From positions 1 to 64,000 of the forward strand of contig JAPDRN010000067.1 of NCBI GenBank assembly GCA_030247855.1: 64,000 nucleotides of DNA, written 5' to 3'. The notes under the pieces were generated by a model, which made no database searches, was not told where the DNA came from, and saw only the letters and a list, made by a program, of their open reading frames with translations. This DNA comes from Knufia peltigerae (Eukaryota; Ascomycota; Eurotiomycetes; Chaetothyriales; Trichomeriaceae). The translations under genes were made by a program, and so were the position numbers. Below, piece by piece: positions 22,153 to 33,880 of this stretch (its first letter is position 1; each line of letters starts with the position of its first letter).

Positions 22153-23616
22153 TCATCCTCGAACCATCTCGTATGCTGCCATTTCTTTCTCGACACGGCA
22201 TCTGAATGCCTCATACCACTCCACGCTCTTGAAACCGTACTTCTCTTTGCGAACGTCCCAGCCCTCTTTTCTCAATCTCTCAATACGCTCTTTCTTCGCG
22301 GTAGTAACAGGGTCGTCCGAAGTCGTATTGTTCTTGGTATCCGATGGCGTCGGAGGCAGGACTAGTCTGTTCGCCGGTTGAAAGGTCCAAAAACTTATAT
22401 GCCTGTTCTTGTTCTGTGCTTTTCTCGCCATGCGTTGCGCTTGCTGATTTCGCACACGAGTGATCTCGACCTCCAAAAAGGCAACGTGTTTGCGCAGCTG
22501 CGTGCGAAATTCAGCCATGCAAATGTTGTAACGGGTCAGATCGGTGGACGAGAGATATGCTTCAAGACTGTCATTGCGTGGGTCTGGGCTGAATGCATCC
22601 CGTATTCTCTTGAAGCGTGGCGTTACCAGGGAATGTATGCTGGTGCTGGACTGAGAGCTCCGACGTAGAGAAGGAGTTAGAGTAACAGGTGCAGTTTCTT
22701 CGTATTTGGCAATGAGACTCTGAACGGCAGTCTTGCGCATACCCATCCGAGGAACCTGGACGACGCGGGAACCTTCTACGGCGAATGAAGTCTTGTGGCC
22801 AAATGGAAGAGGAGGCAATGGGCGATGGCTCAAGTCGGGCCAGGATGAATAGATTTGGGCGCGTTTTTGGGTTCGGTTGAAAAGTGGCGAAGGCACAAGG
22901 TCGTCTTGAAGTGAGTGAGTAAGGCTAAGACTTTGGCAAAGCCGACCTTTATGCCCAGTGGGTGATTTTGGTGGGGCGATGTAGTCCTGTGCAGAGTCAA
23001 TTTGCTTCTTATTCTCTTCCTGAAAATGAGGATCGAGTTGTAGCGAGGTAGACAGGCAGTGCGTGGACGCAGATGGTAAGAGAGGTGGAATGCTGTATGT
23101 GAGGCCGCAGATGGATTTTGACTGTGGTGGAGAGTTCTCAACATCTCTTTGATTTGGCGAAACGTAGGGACTTAGTGAGTTGCTCGAAAAGGGAGAGTCG
23201 AATACAACAGAGGGTGTTGTTTCGAGGTGGTTGAATGAAGCGTATTCAGTCGAGGCATAGGGAAGTGGCAGGCAATCGAGAGCGGCCTTGAAGGATTCCT
23301 GCGCCGAGTCGAGAAGCTGAGGCTTACTACGGGAGAAGTCGTGTGCGATCTGACCCATTGCTTCGAACGATATTGCCTGGTAGAAGTAAAGAAAAGCCCT
23401 ATGAAGGGGATGGATCTGTGCGCCATCAGCTGAGATATCTGTATCGCGGAGAGATCGTTCTGCCTCAGGTCTCTGAAGCTGTTGGCAAAGAGAGGCGCAT
23501 GCCTTGTAACGATGGGCAAAGTACAGCTTCTGCACCTTTACCAATTCGTCTTTGTGAGAAGATATCCTGCAACTCGAACCACGGACGCATTTGACATGTG
23601 CTGGGACTTGCGCCAT
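22153..23616 (-). CDS. conserved-looking hypothetical protein
   Basis: A single exon of 487 residues from a true ATG at complement 23614-23616. The N-terminal 110 residues are helical with TPR-like spacing (LVKVQKLYFAHRYKACASL, then AFLYFYQAISFEAMGQIAHD). The middle (about 150-340) is Ser/Pro-rich and disordered. The C-terminal 120 residues are again ordered and basic: LTRYNICMAEFRTQLRKHV, then VEITRVRNQQAQRMARKAQ, ending in WYEAFRCRVEKEMAAYEM. I do not recognise a named family. No signal peptide or membrane helix is present, so it is probably cytosolic or nuclear. Confidence that it is a gene is high because of length and domain-like ends; the function is unassigned. Confidence 0.75.
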   Translation of the reverse strand: MAQVPAHVKCVRGSSCRISSHKDELVKVQKLYFAHRYKACASLCQQLQRPEAERSLRDTDISADGAQIHPLHRAFLYFYQAISFEAMGQIAHDFSRSKPQLLDSAQESFKAALDCLPLPYASTEYASFNHLETTPSVVFDSPFSSNSLSPYVSPNQRDVENSPPQSKSICGLTYSIPPLLPSASTHCLSTSLQLDPHFQEENKKQIDSAQDYIAPPKSPTGHKGRLCQSLSLTHSLQDDLVPSPLFNRTQKRAQIYSSWPDLSHRPLPPLPFGHKTSFAVEGSRVVQVPRMGMRKTAVQSLIAKYEETAPVTLTPSLRRSSQSSTSIHSLVTPRFKRIRDAFSPDPRNDSLEAYLSSTDLTRYNICMAEFRTQLRKHVAFLEVEITRVRNQQAQRMARKAQNKNRHISFWTFQPANRLVLPPTPSDTKNNTTSDDPVTTAKKERIERLRKEGWDVRKEKYGFKSVEWYEAFRCRVEKEMAAYEMVRG

Positions 23617-23943
23617 TTTGGCTGCTCAATCATATTGTGTACATGAGAAAGCGCTGAGTGGCAGCTACTGGCAATGAGAGTACATGGCTTCAGTCAGCCT
23701 TTATTTTCTGCCACACCAACGCGTGGGGCGGTGATTGAGTCTTCCTCCTGAACACCGTTGAATACAGAGGGCACTCTAGAGTCATGTCTGCCGATATGAA
23801 GATGCCACCAAAGCCCTCCGTGTCAAAAACAGTGTAGAACGCCTCAGGACCGCCCTCCTGCTCTTGACTCGGTCCTAGACCTCGTGTACACTCGATGGGG
23901 ATTCTCGACAGCCAATCTCGTCGCAAAATTCCTCTCTGATGCC
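23617..23943. other. short intergenic region with an orphan open frame
   Basis: It lies between the promoter end of the 22153-23616 gene and the stop of the TPR gene. A minus-strand frame (23690-23926) has protein-like composition but no good ATG start; see the findings. Confidence 0.4.
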
Positions 23944-25570
23944 TTAACCGGCTGCTAGAAGTCCCTCATCGATCATATCTTGGATTTGGCTCTCGACCCA
24001 CTCTTTACTTTTCGTCGTTCCCCAGGAGGCTAGAGTTGACATTAAGTCACTGCCTGCGATCAATGTCTGCGCTACGAGCCCCCGAAATTGACAGATTGCC
24101 TTCATATCTTCATCCTGATATAGCTTGCTGGCATTCCTGTAGAAAGTATCGGCGTTTTGCAGGAGCTGAGATTTATTCGTAATAGCCAGCTTATAGGATG
24201 TCGGCGGTTGTCCTAATTGGTGTTGCAGCAGCGAGCAATTGCCACGAATCATATGAGTTTCGGCAATGTCTTCTGGAACTGGACCTGAGATTTTGGAAGC
24301 AGCAGCAAGATTGGCTATGGCCGCTGACAGTGCGTTCCACCGTTGAGATGCTGAAGAGGCATTTATGTCGATGTCGCTCAGAGCCACATTAAAGGCGACG
24401 AGGCTATTTGCGTTAGCTAGTAATGCTGGGAAATCTTTCTCCAAGTCCATATCTGGATCTTTAAAAGCTTCATCCCTTTCTCGCTTATATGTGCTCGCAT
24501 CAATTGACTCTGATCTGTAGCCAGTTTCAAGGAGAGCTGACACAAGATTGGCCTTGGCCAGTGCCACTTCCTGCCGCCTCTCAGCATCTGCGTCTTGTAA
24601 GAGGGTCGGCAGTTTTGCTTTTACGAGTTTCGACGAAAACTCTTCTATCCAAGCTAGGCGGGTAGTAAGCGTGGAAGTAGTTGATGATGATAGTATGCTA
24701 CAAAGGGTGGTGAGAGTGCCTAACTCGGCGAGAATGGTGTCGATAAGTGTTTCTTTTGTGACGGGCTCGACTACTGCAAACCACTGGTCGGCGGCATTGT
24801 TATTGTTCAAGGAGGCGCCGCCATCATCGGTGTCGTCATCGGAATTGCTGCCCTTTTGCTCGACGACATCGGCTTGGTCCCCGGTCGAGTCCAATTGAGC
24901 GGCTGCCTCGTTCTGTTGCTGGATGGATTCCTCAAGCTTCAACTCTTGGATGGCCAGACATCTGCTCTGGAGCTCTAGAGCTTCTTCGAGTGCTTGCAAT
25001 GCTTCTTGTTCAGGCCGATCAGGATCCTTAGCTGATGCTTCCGCGATTGCTGTCAAGACCTGTGCAGTGTTGAAAAGTGTGTCGGCATTGTCCTGAGCGA
25101 GGTTCAGGGCATAGCGATGCGCTTCAAGTGCCTGCTGGAGAATATCCCACGGGGTTCCTGGCAATTGTTGAACTAGAATAGGATGTGTAGCTATCTCCAG
25201 TAACACCCGTGCCCTGAATAGGAGTCAGCATGGTGGTTCGAATGTCCACAATTGGAACCCATCTTTGTGACACATACTTGTTATAAGCAAGATCGAGACT
25301 ACCAGGGAACTTCTGTAATCCCTGGCTATATACACCGATAGCCCTGTCAAAGAATCGCAGCGACTTTGCAGCATCACCCGCCCTCCATTTTCCGGCAGCT
25401 TCTTCGAAATCGACCCCAGCTGCCTGGAAATCATCTGCAGTCTCTAGAGCCTGGAAAGAATTTAGTATTCCATCGATTTGCGGGCAGATATCCAGGACAA
25501 TGGATCGCCTGACCTGCTCTTCTTTTTTCTTTGCTTTCGACTTCTTGAGGAAAGCCTTTGGTTTAGACAT
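23944..25570 (-). CDS. TPR-repeat protein (2 exons)
   Basis: Exons 23944-25213 and 25279-25570 (last base of the first coding exon may be 25278) give 520 residues. The N-terminus MSKPKAFLKKSKAKKKEE is very basic, as in nuclear or ribosome-assembly factors. TPR-like helices follow: FEEAAGKWRAGDAAKSLRFF, LAYNKARVLLEIATHPIL (restored across the intron), and ALEAHRYALNLAQDNADTLF with AEASAKD. An acidic, Asn-rich loop (about residues 210-240) separates a second helical half. The architecture and tail resemble fungal TPR proteins that act as assembly chaperones, but I cannot name an orthologue with confidence. It is probably cytosolic or nuclear. The intron is about 64 nt with GTATGT and CAG ends and a CTGAC branch site. 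Confidence 0.82.
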
Positions 25571-25899
25571 GATGATGGTCGAAGACGAATGACGGAGTTG
25601 CACAGTTACCCCGGACTACTGGGGCCAGTTTGGTGAGCACCAGCTAGCGCTTGTAGGGCGTTTACAACACACGGTTGGTAATGCTTTTGAGGTGCAAATG
25701 GCCAATCAAGAAAAAAGCTTACAACGAGGCTTCGATAGTACGAAATACGAGTAGGGGACAGTATGGACAGACGGCAAGACTCAAAGAATTGGCACCAAAA
25801 AGGTTTGGATTCGGGTGTTCACTATCGACCTAAGAATTTGGAGCTGGCAAAGAATTCTACGCGGCGTTACTAAGTGGGTAAATTCTGCACTGTACGACA

Positions 25900-25908
25900 T
25901 ACTCCGTA
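25900..25908 (+). repeat. TACTCCGTA intergenic motif copy
   Basis: An exact copy of the recurring 9-mer, in the spacer upstream of the bHLH regulator. Confidence 0.7.
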
Positions 25909-26665
25909 TAACGAACTGTTCTGAGATTGATGATCTAGAGCGCTGGCGTGTGATTGAACAATAATGATGATTTCCTTCATCCTTGAGCTATTTAGCGGAG
26001 GAATTGAAGCAGTCATAAGAAAGGATTCTTTCGATCCGCCGTCTATTGATCTTTCGCCCCGGTTGTTCCTTATGGCGCTATTGGTGAGACTCACTTTGGG
26101 AACCGAGCAGAGGGAATGCGCCGTGTTAAATGACTCGGTCAGGATAGACGTGCATGGCCCGTGCAGATGGTGGCAGCACGACATGGCAGAAATTTTTTCT
26201 TTGTCCACAGCTCATCCCACTCGGGCGCCCTTACCAGGGTTCACAGTGGCCCCTCCCTCGCGTGCGCTAAGGCGTCAACCCTGGCCATGTCAGGTCGATT
26301 GGGTTGACCAGGCGTGGGTGTTGAGCGTGGGTGTTGGCCCGGATAGCCAAGAGAGTCAGCCCAAGTTGAAAGAAAATAGCCATGCTTAGGCTTTGCTAAT
26401 AAGTAATTTACAGTAGGAGAGTAATGCCACTCGCTCAGTGAGGCCTGCCCTTGCTGGTGCAATGTGCTTCACACCATCCCTTGCGACAGACATCTTGACC
26501 GTCGTCTTATCTGCAGTGGCATCATCCCCGAATTGTCCCTCAACCACATGATGTTGACTTGTGATATCCTGCATCTCGCAGACTCACTCTCACCGTCAGG
26601 AAGAAGCCCGCCGGTCATCTTCTCTTGGCCTCAAGTGCACAACTACCGTCCTTGAGTACCTGAGG

Positions 26666-26674
26666 TACTCCGTA
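26666..26674 (+). repeat. TACTCCGTA intergenic motif copy
   Basis: An exact copy, four bases before a TACTCGTA variant. Both lie in the bHLH upstream region. Confidence 0.7.
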
Positions 26675-26907
26675 CAGTACTCGTAAAAGTAATATGCTCC
26701 GCCTCGCCCACTTCTCGGGCCATGCTCGCTTTAGGTCAATGCCCTCCACCCGCCTACTGCAAGTCTAAAATGCCACCCGTTGATTGAGAGTGGCCACATT
26801 TGATAGAGCTACCCACGCCCATCCAAATCCGCTCCAACAGCGGGGTTGTGCGTCTTCTCGCCCTCTCTTCTCTCTCGGGACCGTCCTGCTCGTCGACACT
26901 CGGTGCG

Positions 26908-26940
26908 ATGAGTCTCGATTTTACCCTACAGATAGACTAG
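26908..26940 (+). other. short upstream open reading frame in the bHLH leader
   Basis: ATG at 26908, ten codons, TAG at 26938-26940. It lies 236 bp before the bHLH start in a CT-rich region that is probably transcribed. It would only matter if included in the mRNA. Confidence 0.35.
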
Positions 26941-27088
26941 TCGGAAGTCTACGAACCTACTTCCATTCTCCCCTTCCGACGAGGCTGCGCTTCTTTTCAC
27001 CTCATTTTTCAGTCATTCGTTTGTACGTTTGAACGCCCTGCAGTGTCGATCCAGTCGCAAGTCATCTCGAACCCATCGCAGCTTCGCG

Positions 27089-27103
27089 ATGAACCTCCTT
27101 TGA
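27089..27103 (+). other. second upstream open reading frame in the bHLH leader
   Basis: ATG at 27089 followed by three codons and TGA, ending 73 bp before the main ATG. Its closeness to the start makes inclusion in the leader likely. Confidence 0.4.
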
Positions 27104-27176
27104 GAGCCGTGTATTTTCACCACCCTCTCCCGCAGCCCACCTGCGGGCAACTCCCAGACACCAACGCGACTCGAGA

Positions 27177-29131
27177 ATGACGCAGGAGGGAGACCAGCAT
27201 GTGGTCTGGCCTCATGAAATGCAAGATGATGGATTGGGAACCGGCGTCGGCGAGGACGATTTCACAAATTTCCTCGACCTAGACAATGATTTCCAACAAT
27301 ATGCGACAATGAACAATGGCCATTCCGGCCTTGACACTCCCATGGGTCGTCTTGGTTTTGGTAACAATGCGAACGATTTAGCTTATTGCAATGCGGAACA
27401 AATGCAGATGAACATGCCCTCGACCACCGAGTCCATGAACTTCACCAACCACTTGGTCGCAGACTCGCATTATAGCCAGTACCAGCAGCAGTTTCAGCAG
27501 ATGCAGATGCCACAACAGTTCCATGTTCCTCCAACGCCTGTGAGTGCGGAGATGCAAGCGACCAAATACGCGCACCACATGGGAAATAATGGGCAGATAT
27601 TGTTCGACCACCAGCAGGTTTGTCTGATTTGTGTTTGTAGAATGATGGCGATACTAATGGCTGTCTAGGTTTCGTTCACGCCTCTTGTCTCCCCCGCCCA
27701 AACACCTTTAGACGGCACGTTCGCCCTTAATGACTTTGGGCTTGGGGACGACTTCTTCAGTCCTCTCACTTCACCTGCCATCGAGGCGCAAGGAGTGTAT
27801 ACCGGCACGACCGCTTCGCCTGTAGATCTCAATGTCGACCAGGGAACATCTGCGCCTGGGCCGACGACAGGCACGAAAAGACCTCGGAGGAAAGCTGCTC
27901 CCGTGGCTCGAACTCCCCGCAGTGTCAAGCAATCCCCATCCTTGAAGCCTCATACGCGCAGCCGACACCCGTCACTAAGCAATTTGTCGTTGGACAAGAG
28001 CGCAAACGTGTTACCTCAGGGGGCTCAGGCATCGTCCTTGTACCCTTCGGCACCCAATAGCGCCGTCATACAACCCAGCGATGACTCGGTATCTCCCGAA
28101 GCACTGTCCGAAGCCGCCATGAGACCACCTCCAGTCCCTCAGCCTACCCGATCTCCTCGGCCACAAGTGTCGTCCCAGGGTTCCAACAACCCTGTTACTC
28201 CGGCTACCCTGATGAGGATGCCGAGTAAACAGTCAGTATCGGCAAAACAGGTGGAGCAACATATTTCTGTGCCGCTGATGGATGAGCCCATGGAGGACAT
28301 CATGTTGCCTGATGCAGCCGCTGCGGGTGCACAGCAGCCCGTGCCAGAAAATGGCAATGTCAGTAGAAATGGCGATGATAGCGGAAACACACCGACACTT
28401 TCGGCAAAGACGGCGAAGTGGAGTGCCAGCAGCACGCCCCGAAGTGCCTTGACGAGGTCAGGCTCTACAGAGACATTTGCAAAGCCTGGCAAGGTTGAAT
28501 CCCGCGGTGGTCGTGGCAGCAAGAAGCGCCAGAGTACTTCTTCTGCCACCATATCTCCGGCACTGCGACCGAAGATTTCGCCCAGCATTAGTCCTCTGGT
28601 TCCAGCAGCGGGTGAGTTATGACCTTTGTTTTGTTTGTCAGAGCCCCATACTAATTCAAACATTCAGGTCCGGGTATGGCACATCTATCAGCCGAAACGA
28701 GCGCGTTGTATCTTGCGTCGAAATCAAATTACCAAAACATCCTCGAAGGCACCCATTTACCCGGAGTTTCTTATCCCGACACTTTGGCCGAAAACCTCAC
28801 CTCGAAACGAACGTCACACAAGATTGCCGAGCAAGGACGACGAAATCGTATCAATCTTGCCCTGAAAGAGATTGAGGCGCTCCTGCCTCAATCGATTGTC
28901 GCTTCACAGAACAAAAAGGACAAGGCCAGCTCACAGGACTCGGGCGAGGCCGACTCGAAATCTTCAGCTGCCAACCAAGGCGCAAGCAAAGCTAGCACCG
29001 TCGAGATGGCCATTGTTTATATCAAGAGCCTACAATCAGAACTAAAGGTGGCGCAAGACAAGCTTGATGCGGCGGAAAAAAAACTTGCCGAGGGCAATAG
29101 TAGTGCGGAAAGCCAAACATCTGAAGGATGA
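27177..29131 (+). CDS. nuc-1: bHLH transcription factor, NUC-1/PalcA/Pho4 type (3 exons)
   Basis: Exons 27177-27617, 27669-28611 and 28668-29131 give 615 residues. The first 460 are disordered, with a Gln/Met-rich stretch near residues 100-125 and many Ser/Pro repeats. The third exon carries HLPGVSYPDTLAENLTSKR and then the basic region and helix 1 (SHKIAEQGRRNRINLALKEI). A long Ser/Lys-rich loop and helix 2 (KASTVEMAIVYIKSLQSEL) follow, then a coiled-coil tail. The basic region His-Glu-Arg pattern and the long loop are typical of the phosphate-starvation activator NUC-1 of Neurospora and PHO4 of yeast, which bind CACGTG-like sites. Phosphate control is inferred from that match. It is nuclear and probably regulated by a PHO80/85-type kinase. 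Confidence 0.9.
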
Positions 29132-30195
29132 ATAATCAACAGGACTAAGAAGATTCGGGATCCAGGTTCATGTCACGTCTTTATGATTTTCTAATTTGTT
29201 GATGGGATTTTGGGTTTAGTGCTTCAACTTTTTCCAGACCGTGTGATGAAAGAGAGGGAAAGAACTATCAAATTTACAGAATCGATGGGATTACGATGAG
29301 TTGGAGTCGGAATTTGAGGCCGAGGAAGAGTGGAGGATATATCATCCCGAGTTTGGGTGTGCAATGGTGCTGTTGATATCGCGCGTTGAAACGTTACAGC
29401 CTCATAGAACGTTTTCCGATGTCGTTCAAAGATGCTTTGACCTTTTGTCAAGAGATGTGAAAATCTACCTTGTCTACCTAAGGTATTTACTACGTCGACT
29501 ACTTATACCTTCACCTATACATATACTTGTATATAAAGTATATACACATACATACATACTCTGAAAAAAGGGGATCGGATTGTCGCCCAGATACAAATAA
29601 CACGTACGGGGAGCTGCTCTGCCTGATTTCGACCAAGCTTCTTCGATCCAAAATTCCATCTGTGGGTGTGTGTCACTAAGAGGTGCAAAATTCTCGCGAG
29701 CACGAGACGATAATTAAGACAAAGGAGAAATTATTGGTTTTGATGGGCAAAGATTCCAAGTCCAGATCCGTATTGATGTCGTACTTTAAGGTATATGTTT
29801 GAGGGGGCGTACGAAGTATGTTGATTACATAACACTCCGTACCTTTGATTGATATAGGAAAATCAAACATACGGAGAGTACCGCGAAGGGATACGCAGAA
29901 GGAAGACATCAAGAATTGTTTATGACGACTCAAGTTCCTTTCTCTCAACCAAGCATTCATTCTCCAGGTTTTCCTCGGGGTGGATCTATTTTGCTTGACT
30001 TCTTTTCACTCTCTCCTGTCGCCACTAACCCTGCTTTGTCCTTTTGCACAACTGCTCTCCCCGACTTCTTGTCCCGTTTGGCAAAAGTTCATTGACAAAC
30101 TTACGGAGTGGCCACCTTCTCCTCCTCCTTGGATCGTAGGCAAATCAATCCCGTGACTTCACGCTGGGGAGATCAATCACCGTCAAGACGAATGT
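29132..30195. other. convergent spacer, 1.06 kb
   Basis: It includes an AT-rich alternating TA/CA segment (about 29505-29562) and two partial motif copies (ACTCCGTA at 29834 and TACGGAGT at 30102). No gene is supported. Confidence 0.5.
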
Positions 30196-32199
30196 TTACG
30201 GGATGTATCGGAAATCAGGATGATGGTGGCCCAGATCTCGCTTCTCCTGGTCGGTCAGACCTTCGAGGCGGTGGTTGCGTTTTCCCGCGGCCCGGACGCG
30301 GTTCTCGCGAAGGTTGTAGAGGATGCCAAATGTCGCGAGGGCGAGGGTGATGACTTGGGCCCCCAAGTTGATCGAGTGGCCTATCGGGTAGCGGGGGCCA
30401 TCGCGTACGAGGTACGTCCAACTGTTGTGTGGGATGTGTATCAGCATTGCGTTTCCGAACGTCGCCGTGTAGGTTACCGGGGTGTCAGGGAAGGAAAAGG
30501 AGAGGAGAAGAAACAAAAAAAAACCAAAAACAAAAGAAAAGAGCACAAAACTTACGTTGCTAGTACACCTCCTCCGGTACCGACGGAGACAATGTACGCC
30601 GTGGCCACGGCCCTGGTGGCGGGGCCAGCACTGTTATTGATACCCCAGGACATGAAGCCGGGCCCACCGGGAAAGGCGCCCGTGGTGATGAAGTAGATCG
30701 CCATGTACCGGATGCTGGGGTTCGTGTTCCACCTGAGCAGACTGAATCCGACAATGGGCGGGATGGTGAAGAGGGCGAGATATATGCCTCGTCTGCGGGT
30801 CTTGTCGCTGATGTAGGCGATGGCGATGGCGATGAGACAGGCCGCGACGTAGGGTGGGACCGAGTACAGTTGGGCCTTTGTCGAAGTCCAGCCGAGGTCC
30901 TTGAGGATCGTGGGGAGGAAGATTGAGAGACCCTGGACGGTTACGTTGATCATGAAGAAGCCCAGTGCCGCCATGTTGTTGTTGACGTTGAAGATGGCGG
31001 CCTTGATGTGGCGCCATTGTACTCGCTCGTGCGGATCCTATCGAGACACCCGTGTGAGGTTCAAGGACATCTGAATCAAAGAATGCAACCAAGGACTTAC
31101 TGCTCGATGTTCTCGGATAAGGCGCTCGTGGGCAATGTGTCGCTCCCTTTCGGTCAGGAACATGCATGTCTGAGGATTGGACGGCATCAAGAAGGGGGCG
31201 CCGGCTGCGATGAGCATAGTGAGCTGGAGAGCGGCAAATAAAGTGTTAGCAAATTCTCTTACAGACAGGGTCACTCATAAAGTCTGCACGATGGGTCATA
31301 ACATACCAGCCCTTCGAAGAAAAAGATATTCCTCCACCTGACGCGTCGTTAGTCAACTCCGGCTGTAGCTGATATTATCAAGGTATAGCTCTCACGTGTG
31401 TATTGGTGTGGAATTTGTTCCCCATCGAGGAATTCGTCTGTATGAATAAATTGTCAGTACAGTGACACTCTGTTTATGAAATCACCGCGAGGGAGATAGG
31501 ACGACATACGCCAAAGCTGTGGCAAAGAGACCACCAAAAGCTCCCGCGATCGAAGCTGCCGAGATGAATATACCAATTCTGAAATACAATTCTCTTCTCT
31601 TGTAGAAAGTACCTTTGTGTATCAATCACTTGTTAGTTTATGCGTGGCCAGAAGTTAGCTTGAGGGTGGCGCCGAGCGCTCAGCCCTGTAAAACAAGACA
31701 TACTGAGGAAGAAGGCTATTCCTGGCATGGTGCCACCTTCGAAGATTCCCAGAAAAGCCCTTGCGACGCAGAGCGTATCAAAGGACTTGACAAAGGCGGT
31801 ACACATTGACACGAAACCGAAGCCCATGACCAGCATCGGAATGTAGAGCCTGGGGCCAATGTGCTTCAACAGAATGTTGCTCGGCACTTCAACCAGCAGA
31901 TATACTAGGTAGAACACACTCAGTGCCCAGTTGAATCGGTAGCCGACCAGATCCAAGTCGACGGCCATCCCCTGGATCCGGGCATTTCCAATATTGGCTC
32001 GGTCGAGGAAGCATAGAAGGTAGAGGACGGTGACCAAGGGCACGATACGTCTGTCGATCTTCCTTCGTATGCGTGTCTCATCTTCCTCGGTCCAGTCGAC
32101 TTCGTCGCTAATGCCCGAGCCTTCGCTCTTGATAGGGTCGACCTCCAGATGATCAAACTCGGATGCCTTCAGCGTGGTTATCGGTACTGCGGAAGTCAT
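30196..32199 (-). CDS. MFS permease, allantoate permease (Dal5)/ACS family (7 exons)
   Basis: Exons 30196-30421, 30556-31037, 31101-31223, 31307-31337, 31396-31437, 31510-31612 and 31704-32199 give 500 residues, the usual family length with 12 membrane helices. Family hallmarks: EDETRIRRKIDRRIVPLV before helix 1, LLCFLDRANIGNARIQGM, VPSNILLKHIGPRLYIPMLV, ARAFLGIFEGGTMPGIAFFL, the restored FYKRRELYFRIGIF and IPRWGTNSTPIHTWRNIFF, and the tail TWTYLVRDGPRYPIGHSINL. The last intron is 134 nt because no AG follows its pyrimidine tract until 30422. Members import organic anions such as allantoate, carboxylates or vitamins across the plasma membrane. It looks intact, unlike the neighbouring cluster, so it could be an uptake gene once linked to it; the substrate is unknown. 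Confidence 0.88.
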
Positions 32200-33880
32200 G
32201 GCTGAGGATGTGTGCTGCTCTTCTCAGGGAGGAAAATGTCCTTCTTTTCGTGAGAGAAGCTAAAGGGCAATTGATGGGAAAAGTTGCTCCATCAGCCATG
32301 ACGGCAGGTCGTCAATATATACTCGACACAAGATTGTTGAAATGATACCCCGTGGGGCACATTAGCGATTTTCTCGCTGACGACAAGGCTCTCTCGTGGG
32401 CTGCTGCTGGCACTTACACACACACAGTGACCCCGCCGGATGATATCCCTGGAGGCCATGTGGTCGGTAGACGGTAGCAGGAAGCGGCAATCATCCTATG
32501 ACAGCAATATGCAACAAGTTTGTTGGCTCTAGATCCCTCCTGACGAAGAGTATGGACCCATTCTGGATGCGACCTGGAAGGAAGCTGGACCACACACTTG
32601 TTGATTGCAGGCCAAGAGATCAGTGTGTCTTGGGTGACGGTGGGCTATACCAAGGGAGCACTGGATCACAAGCAGCGGCATTTCTTGGCATGTCTTGGCT
32701 CTCCGGGGTGGACTCCTGAATGGGATGCGGAGGAAAGGATATACATGGAGATCAGAGGCGATTTGGTATAGATATCCGCCAAGGGGTGAATGTAGGAAAA
32801 CGTGGGACCTCGAAAGGACCTGATCGCCTCACCCAGTTCATAACAGTTGAGCTACATCAAGCCGCTCTATGTTCCCTCCGCGCTTGGAACACCCAAATCA
32901 ACAGAAGGGTCTCGTCAGTGTGCTTATCTCGACAATATGATTTCATGGTAAGAACAATATTCAAAGTGGTTTCGTTGACTTGTCATTGCAGAACGGATAC
33001 TTCGCATTCAGGCTGATACCCATGTCAAGGACCTCTCAGCGAGCTTGGCCTTTGCCACAGAATTGATGCACCCGCTTTGCCTTGGCATAATATTGTTTGT
33101 CTTTCGGCAGTTGATTCACGGCTTCACATAGAGCTGTGCCATGTCATTATCGTAGCTGTAATACCCTATCCATTCAAAGTCATAGTTCTGGTTCCTACAC
33201 GGACAATGATGAAGAGCCGCTGCTTCGGAAACCAACATCTCGCTGAATCGGCAGTTGTCGTCTCTACTCAAAGTCAAGCGAGTCGAGTTCTGTGGTTTTC
33301 AGTGCCCCGCTCTTTGGACTTGGGTCATTTGGCGAATCCTCTAGACACAAAGGCCGCGTCGATCAAGATCAAGATTGGTTATGACTACGGAGTGGATTCA
33401 AACAACATTGCGAATGCCCGTTGCCAGATGTCGTGCTTAGTCAAGAGGAAAAAGCTGGCTGCGAAAGGTATTGATCTCAGCTTGGTGTGCCACCTCGCGT
33501 CCTGTGCCAAAAACTGGCTCACACAATTCCCCAGGCATGCGGAATATATATATGCTGTAGCGTGCTCATGTCGTCGGAACCAACCCAAGATAGTCGAGGG
33601 TATCCTCGATGCGTATGTCTGGAAACCCGTCTGGAAACCCGTCTGGAAACCCGTCTGGAAACCCGTCTGGAAACCCGTCTGAAAAACCTCGACCTCTACC
33701 GTCCATGAAATCCTCTTCGCCCCCGTGGCGGATGGACCTGAGCATGCTGAGAGGACCACCCGAACCCATGTCGTACTCTCCTTCGCTGGACATGACAAGC
33801 GCACAACGCAAGACGGTGAGAGCTCGTTGAGCACAGCCCACAGACAAGGCTAGGGTCTCGAGCAAGCCGTTGATGGCGCC
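32200..33880. other. 1.7 kb spacer upstream of the permease, with tandem repeat
   Basis: No gene is supported. The long open frames here (for example + 33077-33682) are created by the 12-bp tandem repeat and have no domain. The permease promoter should lie at about 32200-32700. Confidence 0.5.
33618..33677 (+). repeat. tandem repeat, 12 bp x 5
   Basis: Five perfect copies of TCTGGAAACCCG followed by one imperfect copy (to about 33689). It keeps both strands open in several frames and so produces false repeated-peptide frames. Confidence 0.9.

Larger units (their letters stand above)
25571..27176. promoter_or_regulatory. 1.6 kb upstream region of the bHLH regulator
   Basis: A long gene-free stretch between divergent starts. 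It contains two TACTCCGTA sites (25900 and 26666), TACGAGTA near 25746, TACTCGTA at 26678, and a CT-rich segment (about 26820-27170) typical of fungal transcription start regions. Two short upstream frames precede the bHLH start and are listed separately. Confidence 0.5.

Noticed and set aside
33077..33834. Frames with repeated WKPV or TGFQ peptides on both strands
   Set aside because: They are generated by the 12-bp tandem repeat; flanking parts have no protein-like signal.
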